The notes below the pieces were generated by a model. The model was not told the DNA's origin. It searched no databases and saw nothing but the letters and a program-made list of their open reading frames with translations. A DNA stretch of 64,000 bases, from positions 1-64,000 of the forward strand of contig JADQBG010000009.1 in NCBI GenBank assembly GCA_016278725.1. Direction: 5' to 3'. The translations under genes and the position numbers were made by a program. This DNA comes from Actinomycetota bacterium. Lineage in GTDB: Bacteria > Actinomycetota > Thermoleophilia > RBG-16-64-13. Below are positions 52,079 through 60,781 of the stretch, piece by piece (the stretch's first letter is position 1; each line of letters opens with the position of its first letter).

Positions 52079-52546
52079 CTAGGCGACTCCGGAGAGCGCC
52101 GCAAGCTCACCCTCGGTGGTGCCGGGCCCGCCGCGCCCGGTCTGGGCGTGGGCGGGGGCCTGAGCGGCGGCGGGCCGAGCCGCCGGCCGAGCCGCCGGTC
52201 TTGTGGCTTCCAGGCAGAGATGGACGGCATCCTGCGTCCGCGCCACCCGCAGGCGCAGGCCGTGGAACTCGTGGGGCGTGAGGGCCCCCTGACCGGCGGC
52301 CAGGCGGGCGTAGGTGTGCAGCTCGTCGAGCGCGCTCGCGCACCTGCGGTAGAGCCGTTCGCGGTCCCGCTGATTCATCGCTTCCATAGCGCAGGCGGCG
52401 TGAGTGAGGGCGTCCACCGCTGAGCGCCGGATCTGCGAGCGCAGAGTGGGATGAGAGCGCAGGGGATCCCTGGCCGAGAGCCGGTCCACGTGCGTGGTCA
52501 ACTCGCCGAGGTGCTCGAGGCTCGTACTGTCCTTTTCGGCGTGCAT
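52079..52546 (-). CDS. Putative four-helix-bundle protein (S23/Avd-like)
   Basis: A 155-residue mainly helical protein. LRSQIRRSAVDALTHAACAM, then RRCASALDELHTYARLA and ALTPHEFHGLRLRVARTQDA, follow the pattern of four-helix-bundle proteins related to the 23S-rRNA intervening-sequence protein and to Avd, the accessory protein of diversity-generating retroelements. No reverse transcriptase or variable repeat is present in the window. The C-terminal ~40 residues are an Ala/Pro tail. ATG start behind GAGGGGAAA. The family call is tentative. Confidence 0.5.
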   Translation of the reverse strand: MHAEKDSTSLEHLGELTTHVDRLSARDPLRSHPTLRSQIRRSAVDALTHAACAMEAMNQRDRERLYRRCASALDELHTYARLAAGQGALTPHEFHGLRLRVARTQDAVHLCLEATRPAARPAARPAAAQAPAHAQTGRGGPGTTEGELAALSGVA

Positions 52547-52613
52547 TTTCCCCTCGCTGCTCCCGTGGTGGTTCCGCCGGTTCTAACGCATCGGCAGGGC
52601 CCGGGTTATGCCA

Positions 52614-53573
52614 TTAAGCCGTAGCTGGGGAGCGCTCGGGGCGGCGCGGATTCCGCTTTCGTCGCGGTTCCCCCTGCCGTCGTGCGCTGCTTGGGGCGCG
52701 CTCCTCGACCTTCGCTGCGCTCTCGGGCATCCAGCGCACCGTTTGGTTGCGGCCCCCACGCTTGGCGCAATACATGGCGTCGTCGGCGCGCTTGACGAGT
52801 TCGTTCGGCGAGGAAGCGTTCTCGGGGAAGGTGGCGACCCCGAGGCTGATTGTCACCCGAGGAAGACCCGGAAGGGTGAGCGCTTCCACGGCAACTCGTA
52901 GTCGCTCGGCCAACTTTAAGACCCCACCCAGGGTAACTCCCGGCAGGATCACGGCGAACTCCTCGCCCCCGATGCGGAAGGCTACGCCGTTCTCGCCTGT
53001 GTGGGACTCGAGTAGGCGGCCCACTTCCACCAGCACTGCGTTGCCTACAAGGTGGCCTTCGCTGTCGTTCACTTGCTTGAACTGGTCGAGGTCGGCAAGA
53101 ATGAGGCCGAGTTCCCGACCATCTCGCTTCGCCTGCCCCAGTCCGCTCTGCAGCAGGTCGACGAAGCGGCGGTGGTTGGCCAATCCGGTCAACGGGTCCA
53201 GGTTGGCGAGCGCGACCAGGCGTTGGTTGGCTCGGTAGAGGGTGAACCGGGCCACCCCGTAGGAAAAACAGCCCACCAATAGGCCCGCCAGTACGCATGC
53301 CAGCCGGAAACGCAGGCCCTGACCGGGCAGAGATTCCACCCATAGCGAGACCAGGCTGGGAAACAAGACTCCGATGAGCAGACCAAAGGCCACCATGCCC
53401 AGCAGAATGAGGTCCATGCTGGGGTCGTGTACGTAGAGGAAACGCCGGAGGATCTCTTCGTTCTGATCAAGCGAGAGCAGGTCGGAGTCATGGCCGTCGG
53501 CGGGACGGCGCCCGGGTGTACTGGACATGTTCATGTTCAGCTTATTCGGCCGGGGGGATGCCGAACTTGACAC
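52614..53573 (-). CDS. Membrane-bound GGDEF diguanylate cyclase
   Basis: A 319-residue protein with two membrane spans (ILLGMVAFGLLIGVLFPSLV and LACVLAGLLVGCFSYGVARF) followed by a GGDEF domain (~residues 125-290). NLDPLTGLANHRRF, LADLDQFKQVNDSEGH and RIGGEEFAVILPG carry an intact GGEEF active site. The RxxD inhibitory site upstream of it is absent. It should make cyclic di-GMP without product inhibition. There is no EAL domain. The start is uncertain (GTG 53573 or an ATG near 53534). The C terminus is a basic Arg-rich tail. Confidence 0.88.
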   Translation of the reverse strand: MSSSASPRPNKLNMNMSSTPGRRPADGHDSDLLSLDQNEEILRRFLYVHDPSMDLILLGMVAFGLLIGVLFPSLVSLWVESLPGQGLRFRLACVLAGLLVGCFSYGVARFTLYRANQRLVALANLDPLTGLANHRRFVDLLQSGLGQAKRDGRELGLILADLDQFKQVNDSEGHLVGNAVLVEVGRLLESHTGENGVAFRIGGEEFAVILPGVTLGGVLKLAERLRVAVEALTLPGLPRVTISLGVATFPENASSPNELVKRADDAMYCAKRGGRNQTVRWMPESAAKVEERAPSSARRQGEPRRKRNPRRPERSPATA

Positions 53574-53630
53574 ATATGGGTGAACCGCGCTCGGCTGCAG
53601 TCGATTATCGCCTCGTCGGACCCGGCGGGT

Positions 53631-54407
53631 TCAGCCGATCAGCCGCCGGCGCATGCCGCGCAGGGCGATCTCCAGGAAGATGACCGTGGTCGCCAGCACG
53701 TAGGCCAGTTCGAGCAGGGAGTGCATGCCCAGCCGATCGAGCATCATGCCCCGGGTGAGGTCGATGATCGAGGTGAGGGGAATCACCCAGGCTATGGGTT
53801 GCACCAGCTCGGGCAGGCGGTCGAGGGGGAAGAACGCACCGGTCAGAAACTGAGCGGGAAAGATCAGCCCGCTGAGGAAGAAGTTGAAGTACTCGGCCTG
53901 GCGCACCCGGCTGGTCACGAAGAGTGACATCGCCCCGAAGTTGATCCCGGCCAGGAACTGCAGCGCCAGCACGGGCAGGATCCACGCGATGGGCACCACG
54001 CCGATCGCGAAGAGCAGCGCCACCACGGTGACCACGTTGATCAGGCTGCGGGTGGCTCCCCACATGATCTCGCCCAGACTGAGCTCTTCGACATTGACCG
54101 GGGTCGAGATGATGCTGTCGAAGGTGCCCTGAAAGGCCATGCGGAAGTAGGAGCCGTAGGTGCACTCGAAGGTGGCCCGCAGGATGGCGGTGGTGGCGAC
54201 GATGCCCGGAGCCACGTAGGCCAGGTAGTCGACCCCCTCGATCTGATCGATGAAGTGCCCCACGCCCACACCCAAGCCGAAGAGGTAGATGAAGGGCTCG
54301 AGCAGCGGCGGGAGCAGGTTGGTCTTCCAGCGCTTCGCGTAGACGTAGGTGTCCCGGTACCAGACCGAGGTGAAGCGGTGACTGACCGCGAGCAGGCCCC
54401 GGTTCAC
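53631..54407 (-). CDS. ABC-2 type exporter permease
   Basis: A 258-residue protein with six membrane spans of the ABC2 family. WYRDTYVYAKRWKTNLLPPL and EPFIYLFGLGVGVG open the protein, ATFECTYGSYFRM and FFLSGLIFPAQFLTGAFFPL follow. GTG 54407 overlaps the ATPase stop (GTGA), so the two are translationally coupled; the longer frame inside the ATPase is not used. It resembles NodJ/DrrB permeases that export lipid-linked sugars, drugs or wall precursors. Substrate unknown. Confidence 0.88.
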   Translation of the reverse strand: MNRGLLAVSHRFTSVWYRDTYVYAKRWKTNLLPPLLEPFIYLFGLGVGVGHFIDQIEGVDYLAYVAPGIVATTAILRATFECTYGSYFRMAFQGTFDSIISTPVNVEELSLGEIMWGATRSLINVVTVVALLFAIGVVPIAWILPVLALQFLAGINFGAMSLFVTSRVRQAEYFNFFLSGLIFPAQFLTGAFFPLDRLPELVQPIAWVIPLTSIIDLTRGMMLDRLGMHSLLELAYVLATTVIFLEIALRGMRRRLIG

Positions 54408-55441
54408 TCGCGGATCCCCCGGCCGGTCAGCTTGAGAAAGACATCTTCCACCGACGCCGGCCGCAGCCGGGTTTCCCGGCCGGTGAGTTCCTCGATCAGA
54501 GGCAGCAGCGTCTCGCGATCCTCGGCGTACAGGTAGAGCCGCTGGCCGCTGCGTTGGCGCTCGAGTTCGGGCCACCGCCGGGCGATTTCCTGCTCCATGG
54601 CGGGGGCCGCGAGCAATTCGAGGGCGTATTCGCCGACGTGCCGGGCGATCAGTTCGCGCGGGGTGCCGGACACGATCACCCGGCCTTCATCCATGATGTG
54701 GAGGCGATCGCAGAGGCTCTCGGCCTCCTCCATGTAGTGGGTGGTGATCAGGAAGGTGATGCCCTGCTCCTTTAGCGAGAGCAGTCGATCCCAGATCAAA
54801 TGGCGCACCTGGGGGTCCAGGCCGGTGGTGGGTTCGTCGAGGATGACCAGCTCCGGCTGGTTGAGGAGGGCTCTGACGATCGCCAACCGCCGCCGCATGC
54901 CGCCGGAAAGCGTGTTGACCTCCTTGTCCCGGCGGGGGGTGAGTTCCATCAAATCCAGCAGCTCGCGGGCGCGCGGGGCCACCGCGGCGCGGTCGATGCC
55001 GAAGTAGCGGGCGTAGATCATCAGGTTGTCCCAGACGGTGAGGTCGGGATCCAGGTTGTCCTCCTGCGCGACCACGCCCAGCCTGGCCTTGATGGCGCGC
55101 GCGCCCTCCCGTACCTCTCGGCCGAAGACGTGGAGCGTGCCTTCGCTGGGCTCGACCAGACCGTAGATCATCTTCATCAAGGTGGTCTTGCCCGCGCCGT
55201 TGGGGCCCAGGAAGCCCAAGAACTCGGCCGGATAGACGTCGAAGTCGGCCTCGTTGACAGCGGTCAGACTGCCGTAGCGTTTGGTCAACGACCGGGCGGC
55301 GACCAGAGGCTCGCGCCCCACCTCGGCCTCGTGGGCGGTGTCCGGGGCGTAGGGCAGGGGCAACCCGAGCGCGGTCGAAGCCGGTTGCGATTGAGGGAAG
55401 GGGTTGTCTCTCGTGTCGGCTGGGATGCGGGACTCGTCCAT
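54404..55441 (-). CDS. ABC transporter ATP-binding protein (NodI/DrrA type)
   Basis: A 345-residue ATPase. Walker A is GPNGAGKTTLMKMIYGL, the Q loop is VVAQEDNLDPDLTVWDNLMI, the signature is TLSGGMRRRLAIVRALLNQP, Walker B is LVILDEPTTGLDPQVRHLIW and the H loop is FLITTHYMEEAE. The C-terminal ~90 residues form the extra domain seen in NodI/DrrA proteins. An N-terminal ~35-residue extension precedes the core. It forms an exporter with the permease encoded immediately downstream. Its cargo is unknown. Confidence 0.92.
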   Translation of the reverse strand: MDESRIPADTRDNPFPQSQPASTALGLPLPYAPDTAHEAEVGREPLVAARSLTKRYGSLTAVNEADFDVYPAEFLGFLGPNGAGKTTLMKMIYGLVEPSEGTLHVFGREVREGARAIKARLGVVAQEDNLDPDLTVWDNLMIYARYFGIDRAAVAPRARELLDLMELTPRRDKEVNTLSGGMRRRLAIVRALLNQPELVILDEPTTGLDPQVRHLIWDRLLSLKEQGITFLITTHYMEEAESLCDRLHIMDEGRVIVSGTPRELIARHVGEYALELLAAPAMEQEIARRWPELERQRSGQRLYLYAEDRETLLPLIEELTGRETRLRPASVEDVFLKLTGRGIRE

Positions 55442-55490
55442 CGGCTAAGGGTATCCCCCGGAAGGGGTTGGCTGGTAACAATGCCGCGTC

Positions 55491-55898
55491 GTGGGCAAAA
55501 TAGGCATCATGGATTTCTTTCAGCGGATAGCGGAGCAGCGTATTCGGGAAGCCATGGAAGAGGGTGCCTTTGACCAACTGGAGGGTTCCGGCCGGCCTCT
55601 GGATTTCTCGGAGGATCGGCGGGTGCCGCGGGAGCTGAGGACCATCTACCGGATCATGAAGAACGCCAACGTGCTGCCGCCGGAGCTTGCGCTGCGCCGA
55701 GAGATTCGCGGGATCGAGGATCTGCTCCCCCGGATCGAAGAGGAGGGCGAACTGCGCGACGCCGTCCGTCACATAAACGAGAAGATCACGGCGCTCAACA
55801 CCTTGACCGGGCGCAGCCGCCGGCAGACGGTGGGGAACGAGATGGCTCAGCTCTACGCGGACAAGCTGATCGAGCGCCTGCGCGCCCGAGCCTCATGA
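55491..55898 (+). CDS. DUF1992 (DnaJC28-like) protein
   Basis: A 135-residue protein with the DUF1992 signature: FFQRIAEQRIREAMEEGAFD, then LEGSGRPLDF, RTIYRIMKNANVLPPELALR and INEKITALNTLTGR. It is predicted helical and soluble. The family is found in many bacteria and, as DnaJC28, in animals; function is unsettled. GTG start. It overlaps the amidotransferase gene by four bases (ATGA), implying coupled translation. Confidence 0.9.
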   Translation: MGKIGIMDFFQRIAEQRIREAMEEGAFDQLEGSGRPLDFSEDRRVPRELRTIYRIMKNANVLPPELALRREIRGIEDLLPRIEEEGELRDAVRHINEKITALNTLTGRSRRQTVGNEMAQLYADKLIERLRARAS

Positions 55899-56809
55899 GG
55901 ACGGCGGCTGCAGGCGACGAGCGCGGGCCCGGGTCGACACCGACACCGACACCGGCCCCGATGCCGGCCCCGATACCGGGGCGGCAAAAAGCGCCCCTCG
56001 AGGCGCGGCCGCGGGTGGTCGTGCTGCGGCATCACCAGCGGGTCCCTCTGGGCGCGCTGGCCGCGCCCCTGGAGGAGCAGGCGGAACTCATTCTGGTGGA
56101 GGGCTTTCGAGGAGAGCCCGGGGCGACAGGGACTCCCACGTCCGACCTGGTGGACCGGCTGATCCACTCGGGCGGCTACGATGCGGTTATCGCCCTGGGC
56201 GGCCCTATGGGCGTCTACGAAGTGGTCGAGCACGCCCACCTCGGGGATTCCCTGCGCCTGCTTGGGGACGCGTTGCAACGCGATCTTCCCATCCTGGGGC
56301 TCTGTCTGGGCTCGCAGCTGCTGGCCGAGGCGGCCGGCGCCACGGTGTTCCCTGGGAACGAACGGGCTCTGCCGCCGGAGGTGGGCTTCTACCCGGTGGG
56401 CCTGACCCCGGACGGCAGGCGGGATCCCGTGATGCAGATCTACGCGGGCAAGGAGCCCTTGCTCTTCTGGCACAGAGACACCCACGACCTGCCCCCGGGG
56501 GGACGGCTGTTGGCGGCCACCCGCAACTACCCGGTGTCGGCCTACCGTTTGCGCACCCGTGCCTACGGCCTGCAGTTCCACCTGGAGACTCTGCCCGAAC
56601 AACTCGAGGTCTGGGTGGAACAGTCGCCTCTGGTTGCCGAGGCGGGGATCGACCCGCAGGCGGTGTTGACTGAGGCGCGCCGCCGGGAGCCCCAGATCAG
56701 GGAGCGGGCCCGGCGGTTGGTCGAGCTCTTCCTCAGATGGGCGGCGGCGGCTCAGGAGGAGAGGTGGGCGCGGACCAACGAGAGCGCTTCCTCGACCGAA
56801 GAGGCGTAA
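55895..56809 (+). CDS. Class I glutamine amidotransferase-like protein
   Basis: A 304-residue protein with a Pro-rich N-terminal tail (TPTPTPAPMPAPIPG). The class I glutaminase fold follows: VIALGGPMGVYEVVEHAHLG, ILGLCLGSQLLAEAAGA with the nucleophile Cys, LFWHRDTHDLPPGG, and GLQFHLETLPEQ with the His/Glu pair. It is like stand-alone GMP-synthase-type amidotransferases of the GuaA_N group. The amide acceptor domain is absent, so the partner is unknown. Its last 58 bases overlap the convergent TIGR00725-like gene. Confidence 0.87.
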   Translation: MRTAAAGDERGPGSTPTPTPAPMPAPIPGRQKAPLEARPRVVVLRHHQRVPLGALAAPLEEQAELILVEGFRGEPGATGTPTSDLVDRLIHSGGYDAVIALGGPMGVYEVVEHAHLGDSLRLLGDALQRDLPILGLCLGSQLLAEAAGATVFPGNERALPPEVGFYPVGLTPDGRRDPVMQIYAGKEPLLFWHRDTHDLPPGGRLLAATRNYPVSAYRLRTRAYGLQFHLETLPEQLEVWVEQSPLVAEAGIDPQAVLTEARRREPQIRERARRLVELFLRWAAAAQEERWARTNESASSTEEA

Positions 56810-57333
56810 GCGATGGAGCTCGGGCCGCGCGCCGGTTCGGCGGGCGGCCCCCCGGGGACGCCCTGCGGGGACGCCGACTCGGTCTTACCCGGTTCCCGCA
56901 CAGTATGGTCCAGCCGCCAGCTGTCGAGCAGCACCACCGGCCGGCCGATCTTCGCGGCCAGACCGATCTCGGACAGGGTGCCGTACTCGCCCCCGATCGC
57001 GACCACCACGTCGCCGCTGCTGGCCACGACCACGTTACGCGCCTCCCCCAGGCCTGTGGTCAGCACGAAGTCCAGATAGGCGTTGGCCGAACCGCGCTCG
57101 TGGCTGGGGAGCAAGCCGATGGCCGTGCCCCCGGCCTCGTGGGCTCCGCGGGCCGCGGCCTCCATCACCCCGCCCAGTCCTCCGCAGACCACGACGTAGC
57201 CCGCCTGGGCCAGGCCGCGGCCCAACTCGCGAGCAGTCTCGTAGAGAGCCTCGTCGGCGCGGCCCGCGCCGATCACGGAGACGTAATGGCGGGGTGCCGG
57301 CGCGGGGGAAGCGGGCAGACTGGGCCGGTTCAT
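56752..57333 (-). CDS. TIGR00725/LOG-like Rossmann protein
   Basis: A 193-residue protein with VSVIGAGRADEALYETAREL, VVCGGLGGVMEAAARGAHEA, GTAIGLLP and VVAIGGEYGTLSEIGLAAK. These are the nucleotide-binding motifs of the SLOG/TIGR00725 group related to lysine decarboxylase-like LOG proteins and DprA. The catalytic PGGxGTxxE of cytokinin-activating LOGs is replaced by GGEYGTLSE, as usual in this subgroup; true activity is unknown. Its ATG overlaps the helicase stop by one base. Confidence 0.87.
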   Translation of the reverse strand: MNRPSLPASPAPAPRHYVSVIGAGRADEALYETARELGRGLAQAGYVVVCGGLGGVMEAAARGAHEAGGTAIGLLPSHERGSANAYLDFVLTTGLGEARNVVVASSGDVVVAIGGEYGTLSEIGLAAKIGRPVVLLDSWRLDHTVREPGKTESASPQGVPGGPPAEPARGPSSIAYASSVEEALSLVRAHLSS

Positions 57334-59741
57334 CAGGCGGTCATCTCTGTGTTTATCACTGAGTCGGCGTCCGAGCCCGCGACTGCGACGGGATCCGGTT
57401 CGGCGTCCGCCCTCCGGGGCCGGGCCGCTCCGACCGCATCGGCGGCGGTCACCGCCGCCAGCGCTCGCCGCAGCAACTCAACGGAGAGCTCCTTGTCCAA
57501 GGGGTCGTTCCAATTGCCGCACTTGGGCGACTGGATGCAGGAAGGACAGCCCGCCTCGCAAGGGCAGTTGTCGATTAGGGCGATCGTATCCCGGAGCCAG
57601 CGCAAGAAGCCGGCGTAGCCGCGCCGCGCGATCCCCACCCCCCCGGGATGCCCGTCGTGAACGAAGATGGTGGGCATCCCGGTTTGCGGGTGGAGCGGAG
57701 TCGAGAGCCCGCCGATGTCGGTGCGGTCGCACATCGCGAGAAGCGGCAGCAACGAGATCATTCCGTGTTCGATTGCGTGAAGCGCTCCGGGAAGCCGCGG
57801 TAGTTCCGCCTCTTCCAGCAAATCGAGGGGCACGGTGAACCAGAGGGATTCGGTGACGAAGTGCTGGGCGGGCAGGTCGAGTTCTTCCGTGCCCAACACC
57901 TCGTCGCTGCCCAGGCGCTTCTTCTGGAAGGCGATCACCTGGCGGCTGACGGCAATGTTGCCGAAGTGCAGTGTGATCGGCCCCAGCTGCAGGCGATCTT
58001 CCTCGCGCAGTATCTCGGTGGTCGATTCGCTTTTGGGTTGGGTGTAATAGGCGTCGTAGAAGCGGCGCACCAACACCACCCGCCCCTCCAGGTCGAGGTC
58101 GGTGACCAGGTAGGACTCGCCCCGGTGCAGGTAGACCGCCTGCGGGTGAACCGTGGAGAAGGCCGACTCCGCCTCCTGCGTGCCGATGATGTCGCCGGTC
58201 TCCCCATCGACGATGGCGAACTGATCGGCCGATGAGGACCGGAGATTGATGTCCCCTGCCGGGTAGCCGTCACCGGTGACCAACCAACTGTTCCCGGAGC
58301 GGGTGAGGCCGGCCCCGTCGCGGGCCAGGCGGTCGGCGGTCTTCTCCATATCCGGACCGAAGAAGGCTGCATCGTCGGGGACCAGGGGCGCCTCGTAGGC
58401 GGCGGCCACCAGGTGCCGTCCAAAGATGTAGGGATTGGCGAAATCGGTGGTCGCCGCCTCGACGTCGCGCTCCAGGAGTTCCCGCGGCCGGCGCATGAAG
58501 AACTGCTCGAGGGCGTCGTTACCGGCGACGAAAATCCCCAGGCTTTCGCCCTTGCCCCGTCCCGCCCGCCCCCACTGCTGCCAGAGGCTGGCCACGGTGC
58601 CCGGGTAGCCCACGGTGAGCACGGCGTCCAGCTTGCCGATGTCTATGCCCAACTCCAAAGCGTTCGTCGAGACCACCGCGAGCAGCTCGCCCGACATCAA
58701 CTGCTCTTCGATCTTGCGCCGCTGCTCCGGAGTGTAGCCGGCGCGGTAGGGGGAGAGCCGCCCCGCCTGCCGGGGGAACTTCTCCTCGAGCTTCTCCTTG
58801 GTGTACTGGAAGAGCAGCTCCGCTCCCTTGCGGCTGCGGGTAAAGCAGATGGTGCGGACCTCGTTGCCGATGAGCTCCGCCAGAATCTCGGCGGCTTCGC
58901 CCGAGTTGCTCTTGCGCAGATTGAGGGCCTCGTCGACGATGGGCGGATTCCACAAGACCAGCTTGCGCCGGCCCAGGGGGGCGCCGTCGTCCTGCACCGG
59001 CTCCACTTCCAGCCCGGTTAGGGTGGCGGCGTGGGCGGGAGCGTTGCCGATGGTGGCCGAGGCCAGGATGAACTGAGGCTCGCTCCCATAGAGTTCTGCC
59101 ACCCGCCGCAGGCGCCGCAGCACGTTGGCCACGTGGCTGCCGAAGACGCCGCGGTAGACATGGGCCTCGTCGATCACCACCCAGCGCAGGTTGTAGAAGA
59201 AGTCGCCCCAGCGGTCGTGGTGGGGAAGCATGCCCATGCTGATCATGTCCGGATTGGTCAGGAGGATACGGGCGCGCTCGCGGGCCTGCCGTCTGGCGTC
59301 GGCCGGCGTGTCGCCGTCGTAGACCGCAACTTCGACCTCACCCCCTCCAAGAGGGCGAATGCGGCGCACCTGATCCGCCGTCAACGCCTTGGTGGGGTAG
59401 AGGTAGAGGGCCCGGCCCGAGCGGTTGCCGAGCAGGTCGTGGAGCACGGGCAGGTTGAAGCACATGCTCTTGCCCGAGGCGGTGCCGGTGGTGACGATCA
59501 AGTGCTCTCCGCGCTGGGCCACGTCCCAGGCGGCGCGTTGGTGCACCCAGAGACTGCTGACACCCTGCATGCCCAGCGAATCGACCAGCACAGGGTGAAG
59601 CTCTGGAGGTAGCGGCGCCGTGCGGCCCGCCCGCGCGGGAAGCACGGTTTCCGTGGAGATCTCGGGGTGTCGTTCCTGGGATAAGAGGTCGAAAAGCATG
59701 TAGACCCGCGGTCGCATCAGCCTGGCTAGGAGATGGTACAC
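57333..59741 (-). CDS. DEAD/DEAH-box helicase with DUF1998 domain (MrfA/YprA type)
   Basis: An 802-residue superfamily 2 helicase. Motif I is VTTGTASGKSMCFNLP, Ia LYPTKALTADQ, II VVIDEAHVYRGVFG and III LASATIGN. The second RecA domain has ICFTRSRKGAELL, STNALELGIDIGKLDAVL and QQWGRAGRGKGESL. The C-terminal DUF1998 region ends with CPCEAGCPSCIQSPKCG, the four-Cys zinc site of MrfA. Relatives unwind DNA 3' to 5' in mitomycin-type damage repair. GTG 59741 has AAAGGA seven bases upstream; ATG 59717 and 59699 are alternatives. Confidence 0.92.
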   Translation of the reverse strand: MYHLLARLMRPRVYMLFDLLSQERHPEISTETVLPARAGRTAPLPPELHPVLVDSLGMQGVSSLWVHQRAAWDVAQRGEHLIVTTGTASGKSMCFNLPVLHDLLGNRSGRALYLYPTKALTADQVRRIRPLGGGEVEVAVYDGDTPADARRQARERARILLTNPDMISMGMLPHHDRWGDFFYNLRWVVIDEAHVYRGVFGSHVANVLRRLRRVAELYGSEPQFILASATIGNAPAHAATLTGLEVEPVQDDGAPLGRRKLVLWNPPIVDEALNLRKSNSGEAAEILAELIGNEVRTICFTRSRKGAELLFQYTKEKLEEKFPRQAGRLSPYRAGYTPEQRRKIEEQLMSGELLAVVSTNALELGIDIGKLDAVLTVGYPGTVASLWQQWGRAGRGKGESLGIFVAGNDALEQFFMRRPRELLERDVEAATTDFANPYIFGRHLVAAAYEAPLVPDDAAFFGPDMEKTADRLARDGAGLTRSGNSWLVTGDGYPAGDINLRSSSADQFAIVDGETGDIIGTQEAESAFSTVHPQAVYLHRGESYLVTDLDLEGRVVLVRRFYDAYYTQPKSESTTEILREEDRLQLGPITLHFGNIAVSRQVIAFQKKRLGSDEVLGTEELDLPAQHFVTESLWFTVPLDLLEEAELPRLPGALHAIEHGMISLLPLLAMCDRTDIGGLSTPLHPQTGMPTIFVHDGHPGGVGIARRGYAGFLRWLRDTIALIDNCPCEAGCPSCIQSPKCGNWNDPLDKELSVELLRRALAAVTAADAVGAARPRRADAEPDPVAVAGSDADSVINTEMTA

Positions 59742-60046
59742 CCTGGCATCCTTTCCGCCCTTGGCCTGATTACGGCACCGCGCCCCACCGATTCGCACCG
59801 CGCCCGATTGACCCGCACCGCGCGATGTTCGGACTCGAGCCGACTCTAGGGCCCTCCAGGACAGAGGGCCATCGATCCTTGGTCGTAGTCTGGCGCGGCC
59901 GGGTCTGCGGAGGGATGGGGGGCAGGAACCCGCCCGGGCCGGCCGCAGGTCTGGGGTATAGTGAAGCCGACTCCGCGCCGGCGAAGCATCGCGCCTGCAG
60001 GGGTCTCGCCCAACGCCCAATCAACCTAGGACGGCGACCGGCCCCA

Positions 60047-60721
60047 GTGGCAGCCAATCCCTATTTCATCGTCTGCGATTTCGACGGGACCATCACCATG
60101 AACGACACTCTCGGGCTGGTGGTGCTGCACTACGCTCCTCAGATCTGGGACTCGATGGAGGAGAAGCTTCAGTCCGGCGAGATGTCGCTGATGGAAGTGA
60201 TGTACGAGGAGTTTCGCCACATCCGCGCGACCGAGGAAGAAGTCGTCGAGCTCGTGCTGGCCGAGGCTGGGTTGCGTCCGGGCTTCTCCGAATTCGTCGA
60301 TTGGGTGGAGGAGCAGGGGCACGAACTGATCGTCGTCAGCGCGGGCTTCCGGGTGCTGATCGATCCGGTATTGGCGAAGGCGGGCCTACACCGGCTGCAT
60401 GTCCACGCCGGAGACGCGCTGTTCTCGCCCCAGGGGACCGCTCTCAGCTTCCCCCCGTCGAGCGCCGACTGCATCGATTCCTGCGGCCACTGCAAGACCG
60501 AGACGATCGAGGCCCACGCTCCCTTCGCCGGGCCCTTGGTCTATATCGGCGATGGCTACTCCGACCGCTGCGCCGCCGAGGAGGCGGATGTGATCTTTGC
60601 CCGCGATGACCTGGCGGTCTACCTGAGGTCCCGGAAAGTGCCCTTCCATCCCTTCGAGGACTTCTTCGAAGTGCGCGCCGTGCTCGCCGATCGTCAAGCA
60701 GAAGAGGCTCCGGCCGGCTGA
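60047..60721 (+). CDS. MtnX-like HAD-IB phosphatase
   Basis: A 224-residue HAD phosphatase. Motif I is FIVCDFDGTITMNDTLG (nucleophile Asp), motif II VVSAGFRVLIDP, then the family-specific DSCGHCKTETIE. Motif IV is YIGDGYSDRCAAEEAD. The CGxCK loop is typical of MtnX-like enzymes, which hydrolyse a keto-pentenyl phosphate in methionine salvage, but other salvage genes are absent here. GTG 60047 is chosen by the family N terminus; the ribosome site is weak. The final codons lie in a 25-base tandem duplication. Confidence 0.85.
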   Translation: MAANPYFIVCDFDGTITMNDTLGLVVLHYAPQIWDSMEEKLQSGEMSLMEVMYEEFRHIRATEEEVVELVLAEAGLRPGFSEFVDWVEEQGHELIVVSAGFRVLIDPVLAKAGLHRLHVHAGDALFSPQGTALSFPPSSADCIDSCGHCKTETIEAHAPFAGPLVYIGDGYSDRCAAEEADVIFARDDLAVYLRSRKVPFHPFEDFFEVRAVLADRQAEEAPAG

Positions 60722-60752
60722 TTCCGCTGAGGCTCCGGCCGGCTGATTCCGC
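60704..60752 (+). repeat. 25-base tandem duplication
   Basis: GAGGCTCCGGCCGGCTGATT (starts at 60704 and again at 60729) is the core of a 24-25-base unit present twice in tandem. The first copy contains the stop codon of the phosphatase gene, so the second is a downstream non-coding duplicate. Confidence 0.9.
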
Positions 60753-60781
60753 GGGGATGCCTCCGCAGTCCGGCCGCCCGG

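Noticed and set aside
52079-52546. Diversity-generating retroelement
   Set aside because: No reverse transcriptase or template/variable repeat pair could be seen around the Avd-like gene.
59744-60020. In-frame extension of the helicase at its 5' end
   Set aside because: Lacks family similarity and is Arg/Pro-rich; the ribosome site at GTG 59741 fits better.
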